A DNA stretch of 64,000 bases from JAKQIM01 sp964633225 (lineage in GTDB: Bacteria > Chloroflexota > Anaerolineae > Anaerolineales > UBA4823): NCBI GenBank assembly GCA_964633225.1, contig CAZWFQ010000002.1, positions 69,889 to 133,888 of the forward strand, in the 5' to 3' direction. Of the stretch, positions 26,401 through 34,992 are shown piece after piece (within the stretch, counting starts at the first letter, position 1; the number at the start of each line of letters is the position of its first letter). The notes below the pieces were generated by a model. That model was not told the DNA's origin. It did not search any database and worked only from the letters and a program-made list of their open reading frames with translations. A program made the translations under genes and the position numbers.

Positions 26401-29400
26401 AACCGAGCCAGGTTGATACAGCCTGGGCGTATTCTTCCAGGCACTGGTAGATTGACGGGCCATGGGGGCTTCAGGTTGTGCACCCTCGCCAGCCTGCTCA
26501 TCAGCAAGCGACCAATGAGCAATTGGGGTATACCACTCGGGCATTTCATTGCCAAGCCAGGCCCGATCAAACAAGCTGATCACGGTATGATTGGCGTTCG
26601 GGTGGCCCAAGATCGTAGAGCGCCTGAGGATAGCCAGGATCTCTTCATAAGTTTGAGCCGAGTTTAGTTCACCCGAAGCCTTGTAAAGGGTTTCTGTTTC
26701 CGAAAGGGCGCGCTGGGTCTGTTCATAGAGGTTGGCGTTTTGGATAGAAGTGGAAATCTGGCCCACCAACGTTTCAGCCAATGACATTTCTTCGGCAGTA
26801 AAACTGCGGCCCTTCTCAGTTGTGTCCAGGGTAATGGTGCCAATCACATCGCCGCCAGCGATGATCGGGAACAGCGCCATCGCCTGGATCCCACGCTGGC
26901 GAATGAGAACATGCAGCGGAGCCAACAGCGGGCTGGTCTGCGCATCAGCAATCATCAATGATCGGCGAGTGCGCAGCACTTGCTCGGTCGAGGGGTTGCC
27001 CTTGACCGGAATATGCGATCCAACCGCATCAGATTGACCCTTGGACTGGATTGTCTCGGCAGTTTGCTCAGCCACCACCGTCAAAGATGTACGATCAGGA
27101 TTGAGCAAAGCAATATTGGAGTGGGCAAGGTCAAAGGCTGTGAGCAGCTCACCAGCCACTGCATCCAACACCTGACGCAAGTCAGGCGAAGAAACCATAG
27201 CCGACACAACCCGGTTGACCAGGCCGATCTGCTCAGAACGGTCTTGGGCTTCGCGAGCACTTTCTTGGGCGATCGAAACGCTGCGCAAGTTCTGAGTGGC
27301 AACAGCAGCCTGCCCAGCCAAGGCTAACAAACGGCGGATTTCAGGCTCAGGGAAGCTGGCTTTCTCAGGATAGTTGGCATTGATAAAACCAATCCACTGG
27401 GCGCCCACCACCAGCGGCACAAAAATGGCACTGGCAGCCTGGAATACTTCGGTATAAAGTGAGCGAGCACCCTCGTCCAGGCGAGGATCTAATTTAATAT
27501 CCTCAATGAACAAAACCTGATCGGCGCGCAAGAGGTCGGCGATCGATGGATAAGCCTGCAATGGATAGCGGGCCATGAACCCCTCGGTCGGCTGAGCAGT
27601 CCAACGCGCAATCACCTCAATCCACTCGGGCGATTGTTGAGACGTCCAGGGGTTATCGAAGTAATTGATGCTGACGTGGTGAGAGTCTTGACCCAGCACA
27701 CTATGATGACGTACCGCCGACAAGATATCATCATAGCTTTGGGCAGTATTCAGCTCAGCAGATGCCTGGTACAGCGAGGCAGTCTCACCCAAGGCACGCT
27801 GTGTCTGCTGGAACAGCCGCGCGTTCTGAATGGCAACAGACGCCTGGCTGGCAACTGCGGTCAAGATATTCAGGTGCCGTTGGTTGAAGAGATTAACCGT
27901 CTCAGTGCTCTGCACAACGATCACACCAACTAATTGTTCGCCATAAAGCAGAGGCACACCGCACCAGGATACTGCCGGCTTGGCATCGCCCAAAGCAACA
28001 AATTTAACGTCCAGGCGTTCACGTTCGGCACTCAGGTCTTCACCGTTGAGCAGCAAAGGCACCTTATTGCGAATGATGTAATCAGAGAAGCCGGACCCCA
28101 GCTTGCGCTTGGGAGGGTGAATGCGGTTGCCGGCGTTATATACAACCGGCATACTTACTTCTTGATTCTCTTCATCGTAGAGGCCAACAAAGAAGCTGGG
28201 GGTCGGCATCAAACGGCTGACATAGCCATACAATGCTTCTGCAATGGCCTCAATATTCAACGTTGATGACAGCGTGCGGCTCATCTCGTTAAGCACCGAG
28301 AGTTCTTCAGCACGGGATTGAGTTTCGCTGAAGAGCAGGGCGTTTTCAATCGTAATGCCGATCTGCTGACCAGCCACCTGCATCAACGATAGGGCTGCCC
28401 CTTGCGATGCCAGGTCGGTGCGAGGCGTGGCATGATAAACACATAGGGTGCCAAGCAAACGTCCCTTTGATTCAAGGGGCACAGCAAGCGTAGCACGTTG
28501 GCCCAGGTCAAGCAAATTTTGCAGGGGAGGGCGCAAATCATCCGGTTCAGGGGTCGTCGCATCTGCCGGGGCTTCCATTCGAGAGACAGCCGTTGCCAGG
28601 TCTGAGATGCTGACCGATTTGCGATTCTGATAAATATAATCAGCCAGGGTGCCAGCCAACCCCTTGGATTCAATAAAACCAGCCATTGAGGGCGGCAAGT
28701 TACGCTGAACGGTCATCTCATGAACGCCCGAGATTTCATTGACGGTACTGATGAGACCAGCATCCATACCTACTGCCAGTAAAACCTGTTCCAGCAGTTC
28801 TTGAAGGGTTTCTTTTAGCTCAAGGGAACGCGTGGCTGCCGTGGCAATGGCGTAGAGTGTCCGCGTCTCAGCCAGAGCCGACTGGGTCTCTTGAAAGAGG
28901 CGGGCGTTTTCTAGCGCCAAGGACAACTGATCGGCAACTTCTTCAACCAACCTGCGTTCATCCTCGCTCCAGGGAATATCGGCAGATAGGCGATCTGGAG
29001 AATCGTCCAGAATCTCCAAAACCCCGCCCACTGCCCGCTCGCCGCCGGCTTGCTCTCCCATACCGGTTTGAAGCCCAAATGGAACCGAGAGAACAACCGT
29101 TTCGTGAGACACAGGCATGCGCGCTTGGGTGGACGCAATTGAAACAGCCGGAGGAGCAGGCTTCGGCTTAACCGCCAGGGCAGAGGCAGGCGCTTCGGGC
29201 AAAGGCAGCGCAGACTCTTCAGCAGTGATCACATCCGGGAGATCACGGGGGCGCTCAGCAGCCACCTGCGGCCGCGAACTCAGATCCTCCGGTGCCTCTT
29301 CAGCGGGTGCGGGGCTAATTGCAGGCGGCAGGTCTTGGCTGCCACTCTGTGGAAGATCAGCGGTCTCTTGACCGAGATCTTCAAACAGGCTGTCAATCCG

Positions 29401-29424
29401 GTTGCGAAGCTTTTTCTTGGACAT
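23437..29424 (-). CDS. Giant hybrid histidine kinase: half-GAF, seven GAFs, HisKA, HATPase, two receivers
   Basis: A 1995-residue soluble protein and the only kinase in the 38-kb array. Residues 1-14 resemble a ParB N-terminal peptide; 15-105 are Pro/Ala/Glu-rich and disordered. Residues 107-185 are only the second half of a GAF fold. Seven full GAFs follow at about 187-365, 372-540, 548-714, 728-900, 910-1090, 1094-1275 and 1290-1462. HisKA has His1489 (MSHELRTPLN); the HATPase (about 1590-1710) has NFLSNASKF, DTGPGIS and GGSGLGLSISR. Receivers at 1741-1855 (Asp1790) and 1865-1985 (Asp1914). An in-frame TAG two codons before the ATG (TAG CGC ATG) fixes the start, so the half-GAF is not a mis-called N-terminus. 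The start lies inside parA (32-bp overlap). Confidence 0.94.
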   Translation of the reverse strand: MSKKKLRNRIDSLFEDLGQETADLPQSGSQDLPPAISPAPAEEAPEDLSSRPQVAAERPRDLPDVITAEESALPLPEAPASALAVKPKPAPPAVSIASTQARMPVSHETVVLSVPFGLQTGMGEQAGGERAVGGVLEILDDSPDRLSADIPWSEDERRLVEEVADQLSLALENARLFQETQSALAETRTLYAIATAATRSLELKETLQELLEQVLLAVGMDAGLISTVNEISGVHEMTVQRNLPPSMAGFIESKGLAGTLADYIYQNRKSVSISDLATAVSRMEAPADATTPEPDDLRPPLQNLLDLGQRATLAVPLESKGRLLGTLCVYHATPRTDLASQGAALSLMQVAGQQIGITIENALLFSETQSRAEELSVLNEMSRTLSSTLNIEAIAEALYGYVSRLMPTPSFFVGLYDEENQEVSMPVVYNAGNRIHPPKRKLGSGFSDYIIRNKVPLLLNGEDLSAERERLDVKFVALGDAKPAVSWCGVPLLYGEQLVGVIVVQSTETVNLFNQRHLNILTAVASQASVAIQNARLFQQTQRALGETASLYQASAELNTAQSYDDILSAVRHHSVLGQDSHHVSINYFDNPWTSQQSPEWIEVIARWTAQPTEGFMARYPLQAYPSIADLLRADQVLFIEDIKLDPRLDEGARSLYTEVFQAASAIFVPLVVGAQWIGFINANYPEKASFPEPEIRRLLALAGQAAVATQNLRSVSIAQESAREAQDRSEQIGLVNRVVSAMVSSPDLRQVLDAVAGELLTAFDLAHSNIALLNPDRTSLTVVAEQTAETIQSKGQSDAVGSHIPVKGNPSTEQVLRTRRSLMIADAQTSPLLAPLHVLIRQRGIQAMALFPIIAGGDVIGTITLDTTEKGRSFTAEEMSLAETLVGQISTSIQNANLYEQTQRALSETETLYKASGELNSAQTYEEILAILRRSTILGHPNANHTVISLFDRAWLGNEMPEWYTPIAHWSLADEQAGEGAQPEAPMARQSTSAWKNTPRLYQPGSVTVVEHAATDPRLDNDARSQYVEGMTAESMVFTPLYAGGEWFGHVIGTYSQATGFEEQDTRILMALAGQAAVAIQNLRLLAETRRRATQLGTAAEIARDTSGTLALDTLLNRSVDLIRDRYGFYHASIFLLDESGKYALVSASTGEAGMELKRRSHRLEVGSQSVIGTVTAEGEPLVLNDVVQSPIHRANPLLPDTRAELAIPLKIGERGPASGRSTTPGEGGPAGQFRIIGALDVQAAQVDAFTPDDVTILQTLADQIAVAVDNARAYELAQQAVAETRRRAEEMSVLYNFGRALSAASMDLGEIGDIIAAHFSDVTGMPYVSISLVDTEGTPEQGMRLHTYAERFPEGHLPEYAPERPSFDLIDYPAMGNVIESLQPLVIQVSDPKADPWELNDMRAHNAATQVLLPLASKGQGFGIIKLRAFDQERPFTSDYLSLAMTLTNSAAAALENARLYEEQRRTTEQLRELDKLKSQFLANMSHELRTPLNSIIGFSRVILKGIDGPISDLQKQDLTAINSAGQHLLQLINDVLDISKIEAGKMELAFDDHVNLADLITSAMSTAAGLTKDKQIKLEKVIPPDLPIVRADPTRIRQVLINFLSNASKFTDEGSITVKVDIAESPQGKPELVVSVIDTGPGISPEDQKKLFLAFSQVDSSPTRKVGGSGLGLSISRLLVELHGGRIGVYSEVGKGSTFYFTLPLRSPDDETDEQPFGLDALAAESGKQGRGPQATKMVLAIDDDRQVLNLYERHLNEHGYQVITLSDPAQAVAYARQHQPFAITLDIMMPNIDGWQVLEQLKQDPSTRSIPVVICSIVENRQKGLNLGAVGYLTKPVLEDDLLKALQRLNGGAEQGAVQDILVIDDDKQVLRLVKKIFDTQPQFKVRLAQGGPAGLAALQEQPPQAIILDLFMPDLDGFTLLETIRSDPRLSLIPVIIFTAGDLTQEQRDRLAEFSQRMLHKSTFKEQDLLESLQNALNRLSQPQSQEPSP

Positions 29425-30181
29425 GCGCTACCAACTCCTGAGCTAAAGCGGCATACTGGATGGCGCTGCGACTCTTGGGTGAATAGTGGGTAATGGGTAA
29501 ACCGGCAACGGTACTCTCACGTAATTTTGTATCTACTTCAATGATCGTGTTGAGCAAACCCTCACGAAAAGTAGACTGGAGCTGCTCAAGCAAGGTGCGG
29601 TGAATGCGGTTACGGCGATCCATCATCGTCACCAAGACAAAATATGCCAGGGCAGGGTTACCTTGCCCGCGCACCCGGCGAATAGCCGCCATGAGACTGC
29701 GTAAGCCATAGGCCGAAAAATATTCTGGCTGAGTGGGTGCAACAACATAATTTGCCGCAGTAAGCGCGTTGGTCGTAACAGCCCCCAGGGAGGGAGGGCA
29801 ATCCAGGAGAACAAACTGGTAAGCAGAGAGGGCCGGGTTATCATGCAGTGTGTGCGAAAGGATGGTCTCGTAATTCTGTCGCACTGGCAAGAAGCGCTCG
29901 GCCAATCCCATATCCGCATTCGAGGGTACCAGGTCGAGTCCGGGGATTGAGGTTTCGCGGCTGACACTCAACAATGACGCAGAGTTGAGCAGCACATCAG
30001 AGACCGAGCGGCGCACGGTGGCTGGGCTGAGGCCTAGAGCCAGGGTCAGGTTCGCCTGGGTATCCAGGTCAACCACCAGTACTTCGTAGCCGGCCTGGAT
30101 CAAAGCCCCCGCCAGAGATACCACGGTGGTTGTTTTGGCTACTCCGCCTTTTTCGTTTGCAATTGCAATCACATGGGGCAT
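29393..30181 (-). CDS. ParA/Soj-family partition ATPase
   Basis: A 262-residue ATPase with the deviant Walker A KGGVAKTTT (signature Lys11, catalytic Lys16), Walker A' in VVDLDTQANLT, and Walker B-like FVLLDCPPSLG. ParA proteins form ATP-dependent dimers on nucleoid DNA and position plasmids, chromosomes or protein clusters through a ParB-type activating partner. No parB gene and no parS-like palindrome was seen nearby. Instead the gene sits between GAF receptors and their kinase and overlaps the kinase start by 32 bp, which suggests a role in placing the signalling complex, as ParC and PpfA do for chemoreceptor arrays. GGGAG lies eight bases before the ATG; spacing to the upstream gene is 11 bp. 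Confidence 0.93.
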   Translation of the reverse strand: MPHVIAIANEKGGVAKTTTVVSLAGALIQAGYEVLVVDLDTQANLTLALGLSPATVRRSVSDVLLNSASLLSVSRETSIPGLDLVPSNADMGLAERFLPVRQNYETILSHTLHDNPALSAYQFVLLDCPPSLGAVTTNALTAANYVVAPTQPEYFSAYGLRSLMAAIRRVRGQGNPALAYFVLVTMMDRRNRIHRTLLEQLQSTFREGLLNTIIEVDTKLRESTVAGLPITHYSPKSRSAIQYAALAQELVAHVQEKASQPD

Positions 30182-30192
30182 AAGTTTGCTCC

Positions 30193-33183
30193 CTACTCTG
30201 TTCCAGCGGGTGGAATCTCATCACTTGAACCTGCAGCCGGTTGGCTGCCGGCTTTGGACTTCATCACAACTTGCACTTGCCTGGCACCAAGAGCATGCTT
30301 CAGCTCTGAAATGGCAGTATCTAAAATGACTTGAGGGTCATTGGTCGCCCGCAGGCGGGTGGTGATTTCAGAAACAAGGCGCTCACGCTCTGCACGCCGC
30401 TGGGTTTCTTCAAGCAGGCGGGCATTTTCAAGCGCCAGGCCAACCTGATCGGCCACAGAATTGGCCAACTGGATCTCTGCTGGCGACCAAATATGCTCAA
30501 TGGCAGGGTCTTCCAGGTTGATCAGGCCAATGACCTCACCGCGCAGACGGATAGGCACCAGCAAACCAGGGAAAGATTCCTCTGCACTGCCTTCTTGTTC
30601 GGTTTGGATTGGGCTAGATATACGATCACCGGCTGGCACGCTGGTCGCATCCAATACATCCCAGGCATGTTCAGAAAGGACAGCATCGAGAGGGCGAACA
30701 TTCCCAAGCTGGTAAGCATAACCGCTCTGACGGCGCTGCACCATTAGCGAACCCCATTCCTGGCGCAGATATTGGCGCTGGGCTACTTGAAGCTCACGCA
30801 AAGCACGCCGGGTCTCACCGAAAAGGCGTGCATTTGAAATCGCCATAGAAACCTGGTCAGTCAACGTAGACAGGAGGGCAACATCGTCCTCGGAAAAAGC
30901 TTGAGACATCTCAGACTGCACATCCAGGGCACCAATGACCTGATCACCAATTTTGAGCGGCAGAGCAATTTCTGAACGGGTATTGGGAAGATCGGGGTTA
31001 TCAAAGAAAACCGCGTCTTTACCCACATCCAGGGCAATGCGAGGCAAGCCTTCAGATGTAACATAACCCACCAGACCTACCTGACCCACCTTCAAGCGGT
31101 GACCACGCTCGAGCATGCGCTGCCCCCCTTCTGAATTTGAGGCCTGAAGAACGGCAAACTCCCTATCCTCATCCAGCAAAAAGATACCGGTATGATAGTA
31201 ACCAAAACGCTCGCTGATGGTACGCGCCACCAGAGGCAGCAGGGTTTCAAGATCTTGTTCGGCGGCAATGGTATGCGCAACTTCAGCCACGGTTTGCAGA
31301 CGGGCAGCACGGTGGGCCATTTGCTCAGAGGTCTGGGCAAGCTCGGCAGTACGTTCTTCAACGCGCGTTTCCAGGCCCGTGAGCGTTTGCCGCAGTTGAG
31401 AGATCATACTGTTAAAAGCCACAGAAAGAGAGCCAATCTCATCTGTACTCTCTACAGGAGCCTGGATATAAAGATTGCCGGCCGCGGCGCGCTGTGCAAC
31501 GATCGTCAGGTTCGAGAGGGGCGCCGTGATCATGCGTCCCACAATGGTAGAGATCAAAATGGTGAGCGCGGTGACGCCAGATGCCACCAGCATGGTGTTC
31601 CTTGTCTGTGCCTGAACCGGTTGCAGTGCAATGCTCTGGGGCTGCATGATCGCCACCACCCACGGACGGCCAATGATTTTTTCAGTCACGACCGAGTTCA
31701 AACCATCTGCCACACCAATCTCGGCAGCAGCGAAGTAGGCCGCGCCACTCTCAAGCCCCTCCGCAAGATTTTCTGGGCCGGTAACTTCATATTCTGAGGG
31801 AACGCGGTCTTGGGCGGTTAAAATATCAAGGCGATCCCGTTCTAGTGCCGAGACAAACGTGAAAACATGCTCGCGATCCAGGCTGTGAACAATGCGCATA
31901 TGATTCTCGTCGTACAACACAGCAAAAGTCGCATTACTTTCCAGATTGCCGACAGACTCAACGGTTTCTTGAATTTTTGTGAGAGGGAAGCTGCCGACCA
32001 GAACACCCAGGGGAATTGTTCGATTATTATTGACTGGATCAATTCCTTGAATTCGGTTGGCAACCAGTATATACCCTTTGCCAGACTGGCCTTCTTGACC
32101 GGCTATCTCGCTAAAAAGGACAGGGGAAATGTAGGGCATGCCGCTTGCCAAAGTTTGTTGAAGCGAGCTCTGTAAACTCACGGGAAGCCCCATGAATGGC
32201 GGCACGGTCGAGAGGTCAACGATAGAAGTGTGTAAGACAACTGCACCCTCTCGATCAATAACAAAGTAAAGATTCGCTCCCGATTCAACCTGCTGGGTTC
32301 GCAAATAACGGCGCACATCGGCCGGACTTTGTTCAACATCAGGCGTCAGATAAAAGCTAAGCGTAGAAGACTCAGCTTGGGCAGCAACAATTTGGGCCAA
32401 GCTGGCAAGATAGGCATCTACCTCGGTTGCTGTCTGGTTGGCGATCAAGCGCAGGGTTCCATTTGCCGCGTCGAGAAGATTGCTGCGCGCTGATGAATTA
32501 TTGATAAGTGCCAGCGTGGTGACAGAGATAATGGCCGCACCAAACACTGCCACGATGATCTTTGTACGAACGTTATAGAAGGAAAAATATATGGACAGAA
32601 TCAGCAGGTAGGCCAACGCCAGCAATGCCGCAATGACAGAAGCAAAAATGACCAACTCTGATGGCGCAGGAATTTGGAAGAAGGTCACAAACCCATCAAG
32701 CAGCAAGGTGCCTACACCAATTAATATGCCCAATAAGTTTGCACGGGTATCATCGCCTTGGGGTAACGCGAGGTTACCAACCGAAAGGAAGGCAAAAGCA
32801 ATCCCAATGGCGCAATAAACACCCAACCCACTCATAAAGATGGGGCTGAGTGCCACACTCAAACTGCCACCGAGCAGCAGCAACCACATGCCACGGCGAG
32901 CCTGACCGCGGCGTACCAGCAGCAGGCTGACAATACCACAAACCAGGACCACCGCTGTGATGACAACCAGGACTACATGCTGCCAGGTGAAATCTCGGAT
33001 CAGCAAATAAGCAGACAGCACAACGGCGAGGAATGAAGCCAGAACAACAGCCGCAGACACCCAAAAAGCATTCCGATCTCGGTTCGCCAGCCGCTGATGC
33101 ACGCTGGAAAGAAAACCAATAAACGGCACTTGCATGGTCGAGAGTGGAAGCTGACTGTTAGAGGAGAGAGGATCTTCACGCAT
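30193..33183 (-). CDS. Kinase-less receptor: 7TM, dCache, HAMP, GAF, reduced GAF, half-GAF tail
   Basis: A 996-residue membrane receptor. Seven hydrophobic segments span about 40-228, a periplasmic dCache-like region 230-528, an eighth helix 530-550, HAMP 550-605 (APLSNLTIVAQRAAAGN), coiled coil, GAF1 625-790 (with DAVFFDNPDLPNTRSE), linker plus reduced GAF 800-928 (WSPAEIQLANSVADQVGLAL), and a C-terminal half-GAF segment 930-975. No HisKA, HATPase or other output domain follows. The start ATG 33183 overlaps the previous stop as ATGCGTGA, with AAGGAG nine bases upstream; in-frame ATG/TTG codons further upstream are less well placed. It is the last receptor before parA and the kinase. Ligand unknown. 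Confidence 0.9.
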   Translation of the reverse strand: MREDPLSSNSQLPLSTMQVPFIGFLSSVHQRLANRDRNAFWVSAAVVLASFLAVVLSAYLLIRDFTWQHVVLVVITAVVLVCGIVSLLLVRRGQARRGMWLLLLGGSLSVALSPIFMSGLGVYCAIGIAFAFLSVGNLALPQGDDTRANLLGILIGVGTLLLDGFVTFFQIPAPSELVIFASVIAALLALAYLLILSIYFSFYNVRTKIIVAVFGAAIISVTTLALINNSSARSNLLDAANGTLRLIANQTATEVDAYLASLAQIVAAQAESSTLSFYLTPDVEQSPADVRRYLRTQQVESGANLYFVIDREGAVVLHTSIVDLSTVPPFMGLPVSLQSSLQQTLASGMPYISPVLFSEIAGQEGQSGKGYILVANRIQGIDPVNNNRTIPLGVLVGSFPLTKIQETVESVGNLESNATFAVLYDENHMRIVHSLDREHVFTFVSALERDRLDILTAQDRVPSEYEVTGPENLAEGLESGAAYFAAAEIGVADGLNSVVTEKIIGRPWVVAIMQPQSIALQPVQAQTRNTMLVASGVTALTILISTIVGRMITAPLSNLTIVAQRAAAGNLYIQAPVESTDEIGSLSVAFNSMISQLRQTLTGLETRVEERTAELAQTSEQMAHRAARLQTVAEVAHTIAAEQDLETLLPLVARTISERFGYYHTGIFLLDEDREFAVLQASNSEGGQRMLERGHRLKVGQVGLVGYVTSEGLPRIALDVGKDAVFFDNPDLPNTRSEIALPLKIGDQVIGALDVQSEMSQAFSEDDVALLSTLTDQVSMAISNARLFGETRRALRELQVAQRQYLRQEWGSLMVQRRQSGYAYQLGNVRPLDAVLSEHAWDVLDATSVPAGDRISSPIQTEQEGSAEESFPGLLVPIRLRGEVIGLINLEDPAIEHIWSPAEIQLANSVADQVGLALENARLLEETQRRAERERLVSEITTRLRATNDPQVILDTAISELKHALGARQVQVVMKSKAGSQPAAGSSDEIPPAGTE

Positions 33184-34992
33184 GAACGTCATCTCCTTGC
33201 AAAGTGGAGGCTGCATCAACATTGCCAGCCAAAGATGGAGAACCGTCTACCTGGCTGTTACCCTTAGGCATTTCTTTTGCTGCCTGGAGGGGGGCCGTAC
33301 GGCGCAGTTGGATCGCACCGCGCGGGATGCGCAAGGCTTCAGCCAATTCTTGCATAGCGGTTTGCATGATCATGTTGATATCGGTGGAAGAACGAACTTT
33401 CGCCGTGATATCAGAGAGGAGACGCTCTTGCTCAGCGCGTTTCTGGGTATCTTCATACAAGCGAGCATTCTCCAGCGCAACACCTAGCTGATCAACAAGG
33501 GTTTCCATCAAAGCCTGCTCATCTTTTGACCATTCATTGGCCTGAGGTTTGCGCGCTTCAATATAACCAAGCAATTGGTCACGGACTTTGATTGGCAGAG
33601 AAAGCGCGAATGGGGCGCCTTCTGTATTTTGAGCCTGACTAACAGGGCTGTGGGCATGCAGCGGACGAACACCCGTGGCATCGCCGATGTATCCTGCTGT
33701 ACGACGCATGCGAATTGTATCGACCCATGCCCGGCGCGATAAGTCGCCATAAGAACGCCGCAGCGTTTGAATGGCCGCTTCGCTTTCGGCAAAGAGATTG
33801 GCATTATCAAGCGCCACAGCCACCTGGTCAGCCATCGTTTGAAGGACTGAGATAAACTCAGCATCAAAGACGCCTGGGAGAGTAGACTGCACGGTGAGAG
33901 CGCCAATCACGCGTCCCCTAGACCGAAGAGGCAGGGCGGCCTCAGAGCGCGTGTCGGGCAAATCAGATGTAGCCAAGCGGACGGCATCTTGTTCCACTTC
34001 CATTGCCACCCGTGCCTGAGAGTTCAGCACGGCCCAACCGACCATGCCATCACCAATTTTGATACGGTGCCCCTGGGCCAGCATTTTCTTACCAGCCTCA
34101 CCAGTGCCGGCCCGCAAACCTACCCATTCATTGGCTTCATCCACCAAGAACAGCCCAACATAGTACAAATTAAACCGTTCGCGGATGAGGTCTACCACCT
34201 GCTGGATCAGACGATCGGCATTCAGAATAGATGTCACAGCATAGCCAACCTCACCAGCCGCACGGAGGTAAGTAGAACGCTGTTCCACATCACGTGTGCG
34301 GTCTACAACACGCTCTTCAAGACTAAGGATATCCTGGCGCACACGATCGGCCATCGTATTCAACGCATCAGCCAAGAGACCAAATTCGTCCCGCCTGCCT
34401 ACAGCCAGACGGCTGGATAAATCACCCGCTTGAATACGCTGAGCGCCTTCGGTCAATTCCATCATTGGTCCAACGATCCTCGTCGATAACCACCAGGACA
34501 GCAAAAAGATCACCAGGATCGTCAAAACGAAAACCAGCAAAGCGATCGCCAGGATCTGCCGTTCGTGCTGCAACACATCGTCAGCATTAATATCAATTCC
34601 AAGGATGCATTCCAGGCGACCATCGCTGGTATACACTGGAGCATAGCCGCTCAAGAAAGTACCCCATTGGTCGCTGTAAAACTGCTCATCCACAATAGGC
34701 CCGGTAATCCGATTGATCCTCGACAGCAATTCGGGATCAATATCATCGTAGACATCTCCTAAGTGAGAAATATCCTCAGGATCGGTTTCTGCATCTACAA
34801 CAAAGATGATTTNNNNNNNNNNNNNNNNNNNNNNNNNNNNNNNNNNNNNNNNNNNNNNNNNNNNNNNNNNNNNNNNNNNNNNNNNNNNNNNNNNNNNNNN
34901 NNNNNNNNNNNNTCAGAGCGATCACCGGCTGCATCTATGGTCGAGTCTGTCACCATTGGGCGGTCGCCAGGGTTGGGTTCACTGTTGTTCAT
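33176..34992 (-). CDS. Kinase-less receptor: Cache, HAMP, GAF, reduced GAF, half-GAF tail (interrupted by scaffold gap)
   Basis: The gene is split by 100 Ns at 34813-34912. The likely start is ATG 34992 (GGGAG upstream, 14-bp overlap with the previous gene), giving 26 N-terminal residues before the gap. After the gap the frame is open from 34812 and encodes the second half of a periplasmic Cache domain (DAETDPEDISHLGDVYDD, then FYSDQWGTFLSGYAPVY), a helix, HAMP, GAF1 (RLATSDLPDTRSEAALPL), the YGDLSRRAW linker, a reduced GAF and the half-GAF tail (STDINMIMQTAMQELAEAL), ending with a 40-residue polar stretch. The frames on the two sides do not match across exactly 100 bases, so N number is a placeholder. 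The first TM and front of the Cache domain are missing. Confidence 0.85.
34813..34912. other. Scaffold gap (100 N)
   Basis: Exactly 100 N, the usual filler for a gap of unknown length. It removes the start of the sensor domain of the receptor at 33176-34992. Confidence 0.99.

Noticed and set aside
29393..30181. Chromosome or plasmid partition locus
   Set aside because: No parB gene, no parS-like palindrome and no replication genes nearby; the position between receptors and kinase argues for another cargo.
33176..34729. A separate gene starting with TTG at 34729
   Set aside because: The frame is open up to the scaffold gap and encodes clear Cache-domain sequence, so 34729 is internal.
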